DNA of 64,000 nt from Stenotrophomonas raiganjensis (SeqCode) (lineage in GTDB: Bacteria; Pseudomonadota; Gammaproteobacteria; Xanthomonadales; Xanthomonadaceae). Every line of letters starts with the position of its first letter. Position 1 is the stretch's first letter. The notes under the pieces were generated by a model. The model ran no database searches. It was not told the DNA's origin and saw only the letters and a list, made by a program, of their open reading frames with translations. The stretch covers positions 1 through 64,000 of the forward strand of contig NZ_JAUTXR010000120.1 in assembly GCF_030658505.1 (NCBI RefSeq), in the 5' to 3' direction. A program made the translations under genes and the position numbers. Shown here piece after piece: positions 16,276 to 26,651 of the stretch.

Positions 16276-17232
16276 TCAACGCTTCGCCCTGCACCCCGTG
16301 CATACGCGCTCGACCTTGTAGCCCTTGGCCTTCAGCTTCTCGACCACGCCATCATTGCCCAGCAGGTGCAATGTGCCGACCACCACCAGCGTACCGCCCT
16401 GCCCAGCCTGCAGGTACGGCAGCAGTTTCGGCACCCAGGCGTCATTGCGGCCGGTATTGATGCGCTGGTAAAGCTGTGGATACTGCTGGCGCATTTCCGC
16501 CGCCATCCTAGTCCACAGCACGCGCTCGTCACCGCGGCGCCAGGCATCGTGCAGCTGGCGTGCCTGCTCATCGGCCTTGCCAGCCTGGTCCAGCGCTTCG
16601 GCCAGCATCTGCCGCTGTTCCTGCAGCGTCATTCCATCGAGCATGCCGATCTGGGTGTCGATGTCTTCCAGTCCCGCGGTCTTGCGCCCGGTCTTCCGCG
16701 CACGCTCCATGAAGTGCCGGTCCAGGCCCAGCGCCGGGTCCAGGCCCAGTTTCTGCATCTGCCCGACCGAAATGCTCAGGCCAACGAACCAGGGCTTCAT
16801 GCCCTGCATCTGCGCCAGCGGCAGTTTGTTCTCTGCAGCGAACGCCTGCAGCTTCTGCCAGGTGGCGGCATCGAGATCACGCTTGAGCTCGCTGCCATCG
16901 GTACGGGTCGCGGCCTGCACCATGCGGCTGGCCAGCTGTGGCGACTGCATGTCTTCCGGCGACAGTTCGAACACCACCCGCTGCGAGGCCTCGAACGCCT
17001 GCTCGACGTCCGCCGACAACGGATAATCCTGCGGCTTCAACAGGTGGAACGACCCCAGCAGGTACACTCGTGCATCGCCCGGACCGGTCACCTTCCACAG
17101 CAACGGCACCGGCGGCTTGGCTGCCATTGCGGTCGCCGCATCGCTGGCCGGAGCATTGCGGGCTGGCGCCAGCGGCGCGAACACGCAGGCCGCCAGCAGC
17201 AGCGCGGCACTGAACAGGTGTCTGATCGTCAT
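16276..17232 (-). CDS. TraB/GumN (Tiki-like) family secreted protein
   Basis: 318 residues from ATG 17232, with a signal peptide (LFSAALLLAACVFAPLAPARN). Two GxxH motifs mark the TraB/Tiki fold: LLGSFHLLKP near residue 65 and VVGTLHLLGNDG near residue 290. ELSPEDM and the glutamate in TAGLEDIDTQI fit the same family. Members are predicted metalloproteases or hydrolases, and the bacterial function is not established. The gene starts 2 nt after the DUF1684 gene stop, at the end of the mutL operon. The ACVF could make a lipobox, but the charge context is weak. Confidence 0.88.
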   Translation of the reverse strand: MTIRHLFSAALLLAACVFAPLAPARNAPASDAATAMAAKPPVPLLWKVTGPGDARVYLLGSFHLLKPQDYPLSADVEQAFEASQRVVFELSPEDMQSPQLASRMVQAATRTDGSELKRDLDAATWQKLQAFAAENKLPLAQMQGMKPWFVGLSISVGQMQKLGLDPALGLDRHFMERARKTGRKTAGLEDIDTQIGMLDGMTLQEQRQMLAEALDQAGKADEQARQLHDAWRRGDERVLWTRMAAEMRQQYPQLYQRINTGRNDAWVPKLLPYLQAGQGGTLVVVGTLHLLGNDGVVEKLKAKGYKVERVCTGCRAKR

Positions 17233-17234
17233 GG

Positions 17235-18164
17235 TCAGCCTTCTCCTTCGGGCAGGTGGTAGGCCTTCTCCCCCGCTTCCACGCGCAGGTCGAGCCGGTT
17301 TTCCGGCGGCGCCAGCGGACAGGTCGCATACGCGGTGAACGCACACGGGGGGTTGTAGGCATGGTTGAAATCGATGCGTACCGTACCGTCGGCAGTGGGC
17401 GCATCGGTATCCAGGTAGCGGCCAGCCGGATAGCTGCCACGGCCGCTGGTGCGATCGGCGAAGATCAGGAACAGCGGTTGCCCGGGCGCACCGATCGCCT
17501 CCAGGCGCCAGCTGCGCCCACCGCGCTCGAACTCGACTGCACCGGCATTGGGCATCTCGGTGGTCAGGCCGGTGATGTCGACGATGGGCAGGGTCTTGCC
17601 GGCCGCATGCGGCACGAAGCGCGCCTGCACCTGCCAGTCCGGACCGCCCGGCCAGTACTCGAGGCCAGCGAAATCACGGCGGGCCGGCGCATCCGCGTGC
17701 TTGACCCGCAGCGCATCGCGCGGGCCGCGACGGATGATGCTGAGCTGGCCCTTGCCGCCATCGAAGGCCAGCAACGTCGGCTGCGGGTCTTTGTCAGTGT
17801 CGACGCGGATGCGGCCGCGTACCGGTTGGCCGTCGTGGCTGACATCGACGCCCGCCTCCGGCGTGAACCACCACTGGCTGCCCTCACGACGCAACAGGCC
17901 CAGCTTGCCCGGGCCGACGGCCAGGCGGATGCCGTTGGTGGCGCCGCTGCCGACGAAATGCGATTTGTTCTGCAGCCAGTGCAGGCCGACCAGCGCGGTC
18001 CAGCCATCCGGCCGGGTCAGGTCCTGGTAGCGTGCCACCCGCCACTGCTGCTGCGCGGCCGCGTAGGCCGGGTCTTCAGTGACCGTCGGTGCCGGCGGCG
18101 CTGCCGGGCTGCAGGCGGCCAACACCAAGGCGGCCAGCAGGCCGCCCATTCCCCGATAACGCAT
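17235..18164 (-). CDS. DUF1684 lipoprotein
   Basis: 309 residues from ATG 18164. Lipobox LVLAAC with Cys near residue 18, then a proline/alanine spacer. The body matches DUF1684: RPDGWTALVGLHWLQ, FADRTSGRGSYPAGRYLDTD, and DFNHAYNPPCAFTAYATCPLAPPENRL. The late NPPCAF...CPLAPPENRL block is the most conserved part of the family. Function unknown. It starts 11 nt after mutL and is immediately followed by the TraB-family gene, so all three are probably cotranscribed. Confidence 0.9.
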   Translation of the reverse strand: MRYRGMGGLLAALVLAACSPAAPPAPTVTEDPAYAAAQQQWRVARYQDLTRPDGWTALVGLHWLQNKSHFVGSGATNGIRLAVGPGKLGLLRREGSQWWFTPEAGVDVSHDGQPVRGRIRVDTDKDPQPTLLAFDGGKGQLSIIRRGPRDALRVKHADAPARRDFAGLEYWPGGPDWQVQARFVPHAAGKTLPIVDITGLTTEMPNAGAVEFERGGRSWRLEAIGAPGQPLFLIFADRTSGRGSYPAGRYLDTDAPTADGTVRIDFNHAYNPPCAFTAYATCPLAPPENRLDLRVEAGEKAYHLPEGEG

Positions 18165-18175
18165 CGATGCTCCCC

Positions 18176-20083
18176 TCAACGTCCGCGCAGGAACCAGCGG
18201 TCGATCTCCGCCAGCGAAAAACGGGCCCAGGTCGGCCGGCCGTGGTTGCACTGGCCGGACCGTTCGGTGATTTCCATGTCACGCAGCAGCGCGTTCATCT
18301 CCGGCACGGTCAGGCGCCGGTTGGCGCGCACCGCGCCGTGGCAGGCCATGGTCGACAGCAGTTCATCGCGTGCGCTGGCCACGCGCCGGCTCTGCCCGTG
18401 CTCGCGCAGATCGGTCAACACGTCGCGCAGCAGGCCTTCCGGTTCGGCATGCGCCAGCAGCGCCGGGATGCTGCGCACGTGCAGCGCACCGGGGCCAGCA
18501 CGGGTGACCTCGAAGCCGAGCGCCGCCAGTGTTCCAGCTTCGCTTTCGGCGGTGTCGGCCTCGCGTTCGCCCACCGCCAGCGTGATCGGCACCAGCAGCG
18601 GCTGCGACTGCAGGCCGATGCCATCGTGCGCATTCTTCAAGCGCTCGTAGCCAATGCGTTCATGCGCTGCGTGCATGTCGACCACGATCAGGCCTTCGGC
18701 GTTCTCGGCCAGGATGTAGATGCCGTGCAGCTGCGCGATCGCGTAGCCCAGCGGTGGCACGCCAGCGTCGGCATTGGTTTCCGGCAACCCGTTCCCGGTC
18801 GGCATCGGCGGCAGTGCCGCTCCGCGCTCGGCCCCGGAGGGTGCGGCATACAACGCAGCGTAGGCGGCCGGTGCATCGGCCACCTGCAGGCCCAGCGGCT
18901 GCTGCGGGCGCCAGCCGGAGAATCCACCACCACCACCACCGCCGGAGCCGGCGCCGGGTGCCGGACCGCGCACCAGTCCGAAAGCCGATGCACCTGCACT
19001 CGACGCCATCGGTGCAGCAGCGGCGTCCACCGGATGCACGGGACCTGCACCGATCTCCTGCGCCGACATGCCGGCACGGGTATCGGCCAGCGCATCCTTC
19101 AGCGTGCGATAGACGAAATCATGCACCAACCGCGAATCACGGAAGCGCACCTCGTGCTTGGCCGGGTGCACGTTGACATCGACGCGTGTCGGGTCCAGCT
19201 CCAGGAACAGCACATAGGCGGGTTGGCGACCGTGGTACAGCACATCGCCATAGGCCATCTTCACTGCGTGGGCGACACTGCGGTCGCGCACCGAACGGCC
19301 GTTGACGTACAGGTACTGCTGGTCGGCGCTGGCCCGCGAGTAATGCGGCTGCGCGATCCAGCCATGCAGGCGCAGGCCGGCACCGCTGTGGTCCACGCGC
19401 ACGGCCTGGTTGGCGAAGTCCTCGCCCAGCGTTTCGGCCAGCCGCGCATCGGAGTACAGATCGCCGGGCTTGTAGCGGCGCGAGGCCTTGCCATTGTGCG
19501 ACACGCGCAGTTCGACATCGGGACGCGCCAACGCCAGTGACCGCAGCCACTCTTCGATATGGCCCAGTTCGGTACGCTCGGCGCGCAGGAACTTGCGTCG
19601 TGCCGGCACGTTGTAGAACAGCTCGCGCACTTCTACCGTGGTGCCGGGCGCGTGCGCGCGCGGGGTTACCTCGCCGATCTTGCCACCTTCGATCTGCAGC
19701 GCAGAACCATGTTCGTCATGCGCGCGGCGAGAGGACAGGGTGAAGCGGCTGACCGAGGCGATCGACGGCAGTGCTTCGCCACGGAAACCGAGCGTCGCCA
19801 CCGATTCAAGATCGTCCAGGTCAGCGATCTTGCTGGTGGCATGGCGCGATACCGCCAGTGGCAACTGTTCCGGTGCGATGCCACTGCCGTTGTCACGGAT
19901 GCGGATCAGGCGCACACCGCCCTCCTCCAGGTCGATATCGACGCGGCTGGCGCCGGCATCGATCGCGTTCTCGACCAGCTCCTTGACTACTGACGCAGGG
20001 CGTTCGACCACTTCGCCAGCGGCGATCTGGTTGATCAGGATCTCCGGCAACGGCCGGATCGGGCGCGGGCCAGGCGCGCTCAT
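18176..20083 (-). CDS. mutL: DNA mismatch repair protein MutL
   Basis: 635 residues from ATG 20083. N-terminal GHKL ATPase: [41 protein letters not shown], and [23 protein letters not shown] linker with GGGGGG follows, then the C-terminal dimerisation domain. That domain keeps endonuclease-type motifs: [12 protein letters not shown] (DQHA(x)2E(x)4E with Q to M), [12 protein letters not shown], and CNHGRP near the end. Such motifs mark nicking MutL proteins of bacteria without MutH, unlike E. coli MutL. Fourth gene of the nnrD-tsaE-amiC-mutL run, the conserved gammaproteobacterial order. Confidence 0.97.
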   Translation of the reverse strand: MSAPGPRPIRPLPEILINQIAAGEVVERPASVVKELVENAIDAGASRVDIDLEEGGVRLIRIRDNGSGIAPEQLPLAVSRHATSKIADLDDLESVATLGFRGEALPSIASVSRFTLSSRRAHDEHGSALQIEGGKIGEVTPRAHAPGTTVEVRELFYNVPARRKFLRAERTELGHIEEWLRSLALARPDVELRVSHNGKASRRYKPGDLYSDARLAETLGEDFANQAVRVDHSGAGLRLHGWIAQPHYSRASADQQYLYVNGRSVRDRSVAHAVKMAYGDVLYHGRQPAYVLFLELDPTRVDVNVHPAKHEVRFRDSRLVHDFVYRTLKDALADTRAGMSAQEIGAGPVHPVDAAAAPMASSAGASAFGLVRGPAPGAGSGGGGGGGFSGWRPQQPLGLQVADAPAAYAALYAAPSGAERGAALPPMPTGNGLPETNADAGVPPLGYAIAQLHGIYILAENAEGLIVVDMHAAHERIGYERLKNAHDGIGLQSQPLLVPITLAVGEREADTAESEAGTLAALGFEVTRAGPGALHVRSIPALLAHAEPEGLLRDVLTDLREHGQSRRVASARDELLSTMACHGAVRANRRLTVPEMNALLRDMEITERSGQCNHGRPTWARFSLAEIDRWFLRGR

Positions 20084-20249
20084 GGGAGGAGATGGGCAGC
20101 AGACTTCATGGGGGTGATGATAGCGGAGCGGCCCGTCGTCCGCCGGGCATGAATCATCTGGCGTGCCCAGCGGCAGGATCCGCGCAAATGGCGATGCGTT
20201 CATCAGAAGAGCGCCCATCGCTCATGGGGCGCGGCTCGACGCTACATGA

Positions 20250-20272
20250 AGCAACAACCCGCCTTCGGCGGG
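20250..20272 (-). terminator. Hairpin terminator after amiC
   Basis: On the minus strand CCCGCC-GAA-GGCGGG (20258-20272) touches the amiC stop codon and is followed by TTGTTGC. The weak T-run suggests partial read-through to mutL. Confidence 0.55.
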
Positions 20273-21835
20273 CTATTTGCTGCCGCCGGCCATCGTGCCT
20301 GCGGCGTCGATCTCGGCCTGGGCGCGGGCTGCGTACAGCGTGCCTGGAGGTGGCTGGCGGCTGAAGAAGGTGTGCACGCCATCCAGCACCGCACCGGCGA
20401 TCTTGCGCTGGTAGGCCGGATCGATCAGGCGGCGCTCTTCATCCGGGTTGGAGATGAACGCGGTTTCCACCAGCATCGCCGGCATGTCCGAGGTGCGCAG
20501 CACCGCGAAGTTGGCACGCTCGATGTTCGGCTTGTGGTTGTTGCCGATCCGCTTCAGGCCGCCCAGCACATGGCCGGCCGCATCTTCGGAAGCCTTCATG
20601 TAGCCGCTCTGGGCCAGGTCCAGCAGCACGTTGGCGAGCGTGCCTTCGGTCTGCTGCAGGCGCACGCCACCCACCAGGTCGGCCGCGTTTTCCTTGTCCG
20701 CCAGCCAGCGGGCGCGCTGCGAAGAGGCGCCCTTGGTCGACAGCACGTACACCGACGAACCGGTGGCCGAACGGTTTTCAGCGGCGTCGGCGTGGATCGA
20801 AATGAAGATGTCCGCCTTGTTCGCACGCGCCTTCTGCGCTCGCATCGGCAGCGGAATGAACACGTCGCTGTCGCGGGTCAGATAGGCCTTCAGCCCAGGC
20901 GTGGCGTTGACCTGGCGGGCCAGCTCACGCGCCACTGCCAGGGTCACGTCCTTCTCGCGCTTGCCGGTCGGCCCGATCGCACCCGGATCCTGGCCTCCAT
21001 GGCCCGGGTCAATCGCCACCACCAGGTGGCGCATGCCAGCCTGCATGCGGATACGCGAGGCATCGCTGGGCATGGCCGGGCGTGGCGGTTCAACCGGGGG
21101 CGGCGCCGGTGCGGGCACCGTGGCCGGCGGCGTGGTCACCACCGCCGCAGTGCGCTGGCCAGCGAGGATCGCAGCCGGCGAAGAAGAAGGCGTGCTGCTG
21201 GCGGCTGTGCCGGCTGCTGCGACCTGGGTCGGTGCAGTGGACGGTGCCGGCGTCGGCGCGGCCGGAGCTGCGGCGGTGGCACTGGCCTGCTGCTGCACCT
21301 GTGCAGTCAACAGCGCAGTGGCACGTGCAGCATCCGTCCGTGACTGCGCGCTCTGGGCCGGGGATGGCGAAGGCGTGCCGGCAGGTGCCTGCGGCTGCAC
21401 CACCGGCGCGACCGCCGGGCGGCTGGCGGCCACGGCCGGACCGTCGCCCGGCCATTCGATCACCAGCTTGGATTCATTGCCCTCGCGCTGCATCTGCGGG
21501 CGGAACGGCGCCACTGATTCAGCGAGGTCGAAAACGACACGGAAAGTCCCCGGCACCGGCTGTCCGGTACGCACCGCCGTGACCACGCCCTGCGCGGCCG
21601 GCATCTTCAGATTGCGTACCGCGCTGGAGTCCGGGAAATCGACCACCAGGCGGTTCGGGCCTGCCAGTGACAGCGTCTTGTAGCCACCACTGCCGACCAG
21701 CGAAATCTCCGCACGGGTGCCGGTGGCGCCAGTGTTCAGCAGCACCTGGCGCACTTCGCCCGCCCACGCACTGACGCTCGCCAGACCCAGTCCGACGGCG
21801 GCACAGATGGCGATGAGACGGTTCCCCGGGCGCAT
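20273..21835 (-). CDS. amiC: N-acetylmuramoyl-L-alanine amidase (AmiC/AmiB type)
   Basis: 520 residues. Signal peptide at 1-25 (SVSAWAGE), AMIN domain at about 26-130 (targets the septum), a long Ala/Pro/Ser/Thr-rich linker at about 135-265, and an Amidase_3 catalytic domain at about 270-500. The zinc ligands lie in AIDPGHGGQDPGA, the glutamate in GKREKDVTL, and SIHADAAENRS. It cleaves the stem peptide from N-acetylmuramic acid in the periplasm during cell separation. The linker is longer than in E. coli AmiC. It lies 82 nt after tsaE. Confidence 0.95.
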   Translation of the reverse strand: MRPGNRLIAICAAVGLGLASVSAWAGEVRQVLLNTGATGTRAEISLVGSGGYKTLSLAGPNRLVVDFPDSSAVRNLKMPAAQGVVTAVRTGQPVPGTFRVVFDLAESVAPFRPQMQREGNESKLVIEWPGDGPAVAASRPAVAPVVQPQAPAGTPSPSPAQSAQSRTDAARATALLTAQVQQQASATAAAPAAPTPAPSTAPTQVAAAGTAASSTPSSSPAAILAGQRTAAVVTTPPATVPAPAPPPVEPPRPAMPSDASRIRMQAGMRHLVVAIDPGHGGQDPGAIGPTGKREKDVTLAVARELARQVNATPGLKAYLTRDSDVFIPLPMRAQKARANKADIFISIHADAAENRSATGSSVYVLSTKGASSQRARWLADKENAADLVGGVRLQQTEGTLANVLLDLAQSGYMKASEDAAGHVLGGLKRIGNNHKPNIERANFAVLRTSDMPAMLVETAFISNPDEERRLIDPAYQRKIAGAVLDGVHTFFSRQPPPGTLYAARAQAEIDAAGTMAGGSK

Positions 21836-21917
21836 GGCTCAGGATTCAATCACCGCGCTGAACGGAATGCAACACCTTTTTCCTTAATAATCCGTAACCT
21901 GCCGGTGTTTGTTCTCG

Positions 21918-22400
21918 TCAGCCGACAGAAATGGCCTGCAAGTCGCCCCCTTGGGGCAGCCGTTGCAGCCATTCACACCCGACGTCGCTGGCTGCAGTGA
22001 GACGCGCTCGGCGGCCGTGTCCCTCGATCTCCAGCGCCACCACCAGATCGGTCGGCGGCAGTGCGCCGGCCCCGCGTTCGGGCCATTCGACCAGCCACAA
22101 CACCGCACTTCCCTCGTCCAGGCCGAGGAAATCGAGCTCGCCGGCCTGGCCGATCCGGTACAGGTCCAGATGCCATGCTTCACCACCGCCGGCCAGTGGG
22201 TAGCGCTCGACCAGGGTGTAGGTGGGGCTGCGGATGGCGCCCTGCACGCCCAGCGCACGCAGCAAGGCGCGGGCCGTAGTGGATTTGCCGGCGCCGAGGT
22301 CACCACGCAGCTCAATCAGCGCCTGCGGCGGCCGGGTGGCCGCCAGCCACTGCCCGAGCAGTTCGGTGGCATCGCTGTCGGCAAGGAAGAAATCGGTCAT
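21918..22400 (-). CDS. tsaE: tRNA threonylcarbamoyladenosine synthesis ATPase TsaE
   Basis: 160 residues from ATG 22400, which overlaps the nnrD stop by 4 nt (ATGA). An ATG at 22409 would add three residues. Walker A LRGDLGAGKSTTARALL, then SPTYTLVERYP and HLDLYRIGQAGELDFLGLDE (Walker B-like). TsaE works with TsaB and TsaD to make t6A at position 37 of ANN-decoding tRNAs. Confidence 0.95.
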   Translation of the reverse strand: MTDFFLADSDATELLGQWLAATRPPQALIELRGDLGAGKSTTARALLRALGVQGAIRSPTYTLVERYPLAGGGEAWHLDLYRIGQAGELDFLGLDEGSAVLWLVEWPERGAGALPPTDLVVALEIEGHGRRARLTAASDVGCEWLQRLPQGGDLQAISVG

Positions 22401-23881
22401 GGAGAACATTCCGGATTGGCCAGTCGCCGCAACGGCACCAGCAGGTCAGTAGGAAGCAGGCCACGTGCGCCGTCGGCAGCAGCGGCATCACCGGCCAGCG
22501 CGTGCAGCAGCGCACCCGCGGCGGCAGCGTCGAAGGCGGCCAGCCCCTGCGCGCGCAGGCTGGCGATGATGCCGGTGAGCAGGTCGCCCATGCCCCCCAC
22601 GGCCATGCCGGGATTGCCGGCAGCGATCAGCCGTGGCGTCTGCCCGGGGGCCGCCACGATGCTGCCCGCGCCCTTCAGCACCACCACGGCGTGGAAGCGC
22701 TCGGCCAAGGCCTGTGCGCTGCCATAGCGATCACGCTGGATATCGGTGGTACTGCAGCCCAGCAGGCGCGAGGCCTCGCCCGGGTGCGGCGTGAGGATCG
22801 CGTCCGGCAGCGCACGCGCATCCTGCGCCAGCAGGTTCAGTGCATCAGCATCGACCACCAGCGGTTTGCCACACGCCAGCACCCGCGCAAACAGTGCGCG
22901 TGCCCATTCGTCCTGGCCCAGCCCGGGGCCGATCGCCATCACCCTGGCCTTGTCCAGCAACGCCGGCAGCGCGTCGCCATCTTCCAGCGCGTGGGCCATG
23001 GCCTCTGGCAGCCGCACCAGCAGGGGGGCGACGTGATCGCGGCGGGTGCCAACGCTGAGCAGGCCCGCGCCTGCACGCAGCGCGGCCTCAGCCGCCATCG
23101 CGACCGCGCCGCCACTGCCGTGGTTGCCGCCGATGCACAGCACGTGGCCCGATTCGCCCTTGTGGGTATTGGCCCGTCGCGGTGGCAGCAACGCCGGCAA
23201 GCGATCCCCCGTCCAGCGCTGCGCGCTTGCGTGGATGCCGTCCCAGGCCTGATCGGGCACTTCAAGCGGCGCCAATCGGCGCTGGCCCACCCACTCCAGT
23301 GCATCGCCGGTGTACAGGCCACGATGGCAGGCGATGAACTGCAGCGTGACATCGGCCTTCACCGCCACGCCTGGCACGCAGCCGCTGTCGGCATCAACAC
23401 CGCTGGGCACGTCCAGCGCCAGCACGCAGCCGCGCGCAGCGTTGAGCGCCTCGATCATCGCCTGGGCCATGCCGGCCGGCGCCCGCTCCAGGCCCAGCCC
23501 GAACAGGGCGTCCACATAGACCTCGGCGACCGGCAGCTGGCCGTCGAACTCGACGATGCTGCCGCCTGCCGCAGCAAATTCCGCTGCCGCCCGCGCCGAC
23601 AGCACCGTGGCGGGCGGCTTGCCGGGCAACGTGACCACCTGCACCGGGCGCCCCGACCTCAGCGCATGGCTGGCCAGCACGTAACCGTCGCCGCCGTTGT
23701 TGCCGGCACCGGCCAGCACGCACAGCTGGAGGGCCTCCGGCCACTGCTGCAGCAGGCACTGCCATGCGGCCAGGCCGGCCTGCGACATCAGGGTCCAGCC
23801 ACCGTCGCCGGCCAGCGCCGATGCGCGCTCATCCAGCGAACGTGCTGCTGCGGTATCGAACAGAAGGGAAAGATCGGGCAT
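22397..23881 (-). CDS. nnrD: Bifunctional NAD(P)H-hydrate epimerase / ADP-dependent dehydratase
   Basis: 494 residues, two fused domains. The N-terminal YjeF_N epimerase (about 1-210) shows LAGAGNNGGDGYVLA, DALFGLGL, and LDVPSGVDADSG. The C-terminal ribokinase-like dehydratase (about 220-490) shows HKGESGHVLCIGG, LTPHPGEASRLL, VVLKGAGSIVAAPG, and NPGMAVGGMGDLLTGIIA. It repairs hydrated NADH and NADPH. Also called nnr or yjeF. First gene of the leftward run to mutL, and divergent from queG with only 23 nt between the two starts. Confidence 0.96.
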   Translation of the reverse strand: MPDLSLLFDTAAARSLDERASALAGDGGWTLMSQAGLAAWQCLLQQWPEALQLCVLAGAGNNGGDGYVLASHALRSGRPVQVVTLPGKPPATVLSARAAAEFAAAGGSIVEFDGQLPVAEVYVDALFGLGLERAPAGMAQAMIEALNAARGCVLALDVPSGVDADSGCVPGVAVKADVTLQFIACHRGLYTGDALEWVGQRRLAPLEVPDQAWDGIHASAQRWTGDRLPALLPPRRANTHKGESGHVLCIGGNHGSGGAVAMAAEAALRAGAGLLSVGTRRDHVAPLLVRLPEAMAHALEDGDALPALLDKARVMAIGPGLGQDEWARALFARVLACGKPLVVDADALNLLAQDARALPDAILTPHPGEASRLLGCSTTDIQRDRYGSAQALAERFHAVVVLKGAGSIVAAPGQTPRLIAAGNPGMAVGGMGDLLTGIIASLRAQGLAAFDAAAAGALLHALAGDAAAADGARGLLPTDLLVPLRRLANPECSP

Positions 23882-23904
23882 GCAGGGATTTTATACTGGT
23901 GCAC

Positions 23905-24975
23905 ATGTCTCCCGTCCCTGCCCCCGTCGACCCCGCCCTGGCCGTGCAGCGCATCCGCGAACTGGCGCGTGCGCATGGCTTCCAGCGCTGCGGTATCGCC
24001 GGCATCGAGCTGGGCGAGGATGAGGCGCACCTGGCCGACTGGCTGGGCCAGGGCCTGTACGGCACGATGGACTGGATGGCGCGCCACGGCACCCTGCGCG
24101 CGCGCCCGGCCGAGCTGCTGCCCGGTACCGTGCGGGTGATCTCGGTAGGCATGGACTACAGCCACAAGGACGACACCGAAGCGTGGGCGACGCTGGCCGA
24201 CCCGGGCCGTGCCTACGTGGCGCGCTATGCGCTGGGCCGCGACTACCACAAGCTGATGCGCAACCGCCTGCAGAAGCTGGCCACGCAGATCAACGACGAA
24301 GTCGCGCCACTGGGCTACCGGGTATTCGTCGATTCGGCCCCGGTACTGGAACGCGCACTGGCCCGCAACGCCGGGCTCGGCTGGATCGGAAAGCACACCT
24401 GCCTGATCGACCGCAACGGCGGTTCCTGGTTCTTCATCGGCGAGATCTACATCGATATCCCGCTGCCGATCGATGCGCCGGCCACCGCGCACTGCGGCAC
24501 CTGCACGCGCTGCATCGATGTCTGCCCCACCCGCGCGATCACCGGCCCGCAGCGGCTGGACGCGCGGCGCTGCATTTCCTACCTGACCATCGAGCACGAT
24601 GGCGCCATTCCCGAAGAGATGCGGCCATTGATGGGCAACCGCATCTACGGCTGCGACGACTGCCAGCTGGTCTGCCCCTGGAACAAGTTCGCCAAGCGCA
24701 CCGACGAAGCCGACTTCCGCGCGCGCAACAACCTCGATACCGCGCGCCTGGACCAGTTGTTCGCCTGGGACGAAGCCGAGTTCCTGCGACGCACCGAAGG
24801 CAGCCCGATCCGCCGCAGCGGCCACGAGCGTTGGCTGCGCAACATCGCCGTGGCGCTGGGCAATGCGCCCGCCTCGGCCGAGGCCCTGGCAGCCCTGCAC
24901 ACCCGTGTCGACGATCCCTCGCCGCTGGTGCGTGAACACGTGCAGTGGGCACTGGGCCAGCACACGGCGCGCTGA
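23905..24975 (+). CDS. queG: Epoxyqueuosine reductase QueG
   Basis: 356 residues from ATG 23905; a longer in-frame extension overlaps nnrD and is rejected. Cobalamin-binding N-terminal region ([25 protein letters not shown]) and two [4Fe-4S] sites: [16 protein letters not shown] and [12 protein letters not shown]-terminal HEAT-like segment follows. It performs the last step of queuosine synthesis, reduction of epoxyqueuosine in tRNA. xseA follows after 44 nt on the same strand. Confidence 0.96.
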   Translation: MSPVPAPVDPALAVQRIRELARAHGFQRCGIAGIELGEDEAHLADWLGQGLYGTMDWMARHGTLRARPAELLPGTVRVISVGMDYSHKDDTEAWATLADPGRAYVARYALGRDYHKLMRNRLQKLATQINDEVAPLGYRVFVDSAPVLERALARNAGLGWIGKHTCLIDRNGGSWFFIGEIYIDIPLPIDAPATAHCGTCTRCIDVCPTRAITGPQRLDARRCISYLTIEHDGAIPEEMRPLMGNRIYGCDDCQLVCPWNKFAKRTDEADFRARNNLDTARLDQLFAWDEAEFLRRTEGSPIRRSGHERWLRNIAVALGNAPASAEALAALHTRVDDPSPLVREHVQWALGQHTAR

Positions 24976-25019
24976 CGTGCGATCCTGAGCCCCCGTTCCA
25001 CCCGCAGCACGCCGTTTCC

Positions 25020-26351
25020 ATGCAGCCACGCAACAACGACATCTTCACCCCCAGCCAGCTCAACACCCTGGCCCGTGACCTGCTGGAAGGCAGCTTCCCG
25101 GCGATCTGGGTCGAGGCCGAACTGGGCAGCGTGGCGCGCCCCGCCTCCGGGCATCTCTACTTCACGCTGAAGGATGCGCGCGCGCAGCTGCGTGCGGCGA
25201 TGTTCCGGATGAAGGCGCAGTACCTGAAGTTCGTGCCGCGCGAAGGCATGCGCGTGCTGGTGCGCGGCAAGGTGACCCTTTACGACGCCCGTGGCGAGTA
25301 CCAGATGGTGCTGGACCACATGGAGGAAGCCGGCGAAGGCGCACTGCGCCGCGCATTCGAGGAGCTGAAGGCACGGCTGGAGGCTGAAGGCCTGTTCGAC
25401 CCGGCACGCAAGCGGCCGATGCCGGCACACGTGCAACGCCTGGCGGTGATCACCTCGCCCACCGGCGCCGCCGTGCGCGACGTGCTGAGCGTGCTCGGCC
25501 GCCGCTTCCCGCTGCTGGAGGTGGACCTGCTGCCGACCCTGGTACAGGGCAGCAGCGCCGCGGCGCAGATCACCCGGCTGCTGCAGGCCGCCGATGCCAG
25601 TGGCCGCTACGATGTGATCCTGCTGACCCGCGGCGGCGGTTCGCTGGAAGACCTGTGGGCATTCAATGACGAAGCCCTCGCCCGTGCGATCGCTGCCAGT
25701 CGCACCCCAGTGGTGTCGGCGGTGGGCCACGAGACCGACTTCAGCCTCAGCGACTTCGCCGCCGACCTGCGTGCGCCAACGCCATCGGTAGCGGCCGAGC
25801 TGCTGGTCCCTGACCAGCGCGAACTGGCGCTGCGCCTGCGCCGCACCGCCGCGCGCATGGTGCAGCTGCAACGGCATGCGATGCAGCAGGCCATGCAGCG
25901 CACCGACCGCGCCCTGCTGCGACTGAACGCCCAGAGCCCGCAGGCGCGGCTGGACCTGCTGCGTCGCCGTCAACTTGATCTGGGCCGGCGCCTGCATGCC
26001 GCCTTCAACCAGCAGCAGGAACGCCGTGCTGCGCGCCTGCGCCATGCAGCAGCGATCCTGCGCGGGCGCCACCCGCAGCGCCAGCTCGATGCGATGCAAC
26101 GCCGGCTGGCCGCCCTGCGCGGCCGCCCGCAGGCCGCGATGCAGCGCCTGCTGGAACGTGATGCACTGCGCCTGCGCGGGCTGGCGCGTTCGCTGGAGGC
26201 CGTCAGCCCGCTGGCCACCGTGGCGCGTGGCTACAGCATCCTCACCCGCAGTGACGATGGCACCCTGGTGCGGAAGGTCGACCAGGTGCGGCCTGGCGAT
26301 GCGCTGCAGGCACGCGTCGGCGACGGCGTGATCGACGTGCAGGTGAAGTAA
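25020..26351 (+). CDS. xseA: Exodeoxyribonuclease VII large subunit
   Basis: 443 residues from ATG 25020. N-terminal OB fold ([27 protein letters not shown]), catalytic core ([56 protein letters not shown]), an Arg-rich long coiled-coil at about 280-390, and the C-terminal [10 protein letters not shown] segment. Exonuclease VII degrades single-stranded DNA from both ends. The small subunit gene is not in the window. Its 3' end runs directly into a composite repeat element. Confidence 0.97.
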   Translation: MQPRNNDIFTPSQLNTLARDLLEGSFPAIWVEAELGSVARPASGHLYFTLKDARAQLRAAMFRMKAQYLKFVPREGMRVLVRGKVTLYDARGEYQMVLDHMEEAGEGALRRAFEELKARLEAEGLFDPARKRPMPAHVQRLAVITSPTGAAVRDVLSVLGRRFPLLEVDLLPTLVQGSSAAAQITRLLQAADASGRYDVILLTRGGGSLEDLWAFNDEALARAIAASRTPVVSAVGHETDFSLSDFAADLRAPTPSVAAELLVPDQRELALRLRRTAARMVQLQRHAMQQAMQRTDRALLRLNAQSPQARLDLLRRRQLDLGRRLHAAFNQQQERRAARLRHAAAILRGRHPQRQLDAMQRRLAALRGRPQAAMQRLLERDALRLRGLARSLEAVSPLATVARGYSILTRSDDGTLVRKVDQVRPGDALQARVGDGVIDVQVK

Positions 26352-26362
26352 AGGGGTGTTCG

Positions 26363-26584
26363 GCAGGGCTGCGCCCTGCACCTGCAGAGGCTTCAAGCCA
26401 AGACAACGGCAACAGCGAAAGCTGGCATTCCGTGGGTTGGCGGAGCGGTCCCGGAGTGCGGGGACGCCGTAAACCCGTCCATGGGGGCTTGGCAGCCGCA
26501 TCCATGCGGCTGACACCCCGCACTCCGGCACCGCCCCACCTCTGACAGTTTTCCGCGATCGGTAGATCCACGCCATGCGTGGAT
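26363..26584 (+). repeat. Composite structured intergenic element, copy A
   Basis: Starts 12 nt after the xseA stop, in the same orientation as xseA. Modules in order: short GC stem GCAGGGCTGCGCCCTGC; ACCTGCAGAGGC; an A/C-rich CAACAG-like tract; CATTCCGTGGG; a long outer stem whose arms are rich in GGAGTGCGGGG / CCCCGCACTCC; an inner segment CGTAAACCCGTCCATGGGGG; a small palindrome CGCATCCATGCG; CTCTGACAG; then a SMAG GTAGATCCACG palindrome at 26562-26584. Copies B and C share this order. Confidence 0.8.
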
Positions 26585-26651
26585 GAATCTCCATCGGAAT
26601 CGAATATTTCGAATCAAGATCGAAAAGCATCCACGCATGGCGTGGATCTAC
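26562..26651. repeat. Inverted SMAG REP pair at the centre of the A/B elements
   Basis: GTAG-headed ATCCACGCCATGCGTGGAT on plus (26562-26584) faces its exact complement at 26629-26651. An AT-richer spacer between them contains GAATATTTC. The pair forms the symmetric centre of the two facing composite elements. Confidence 0.85.
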
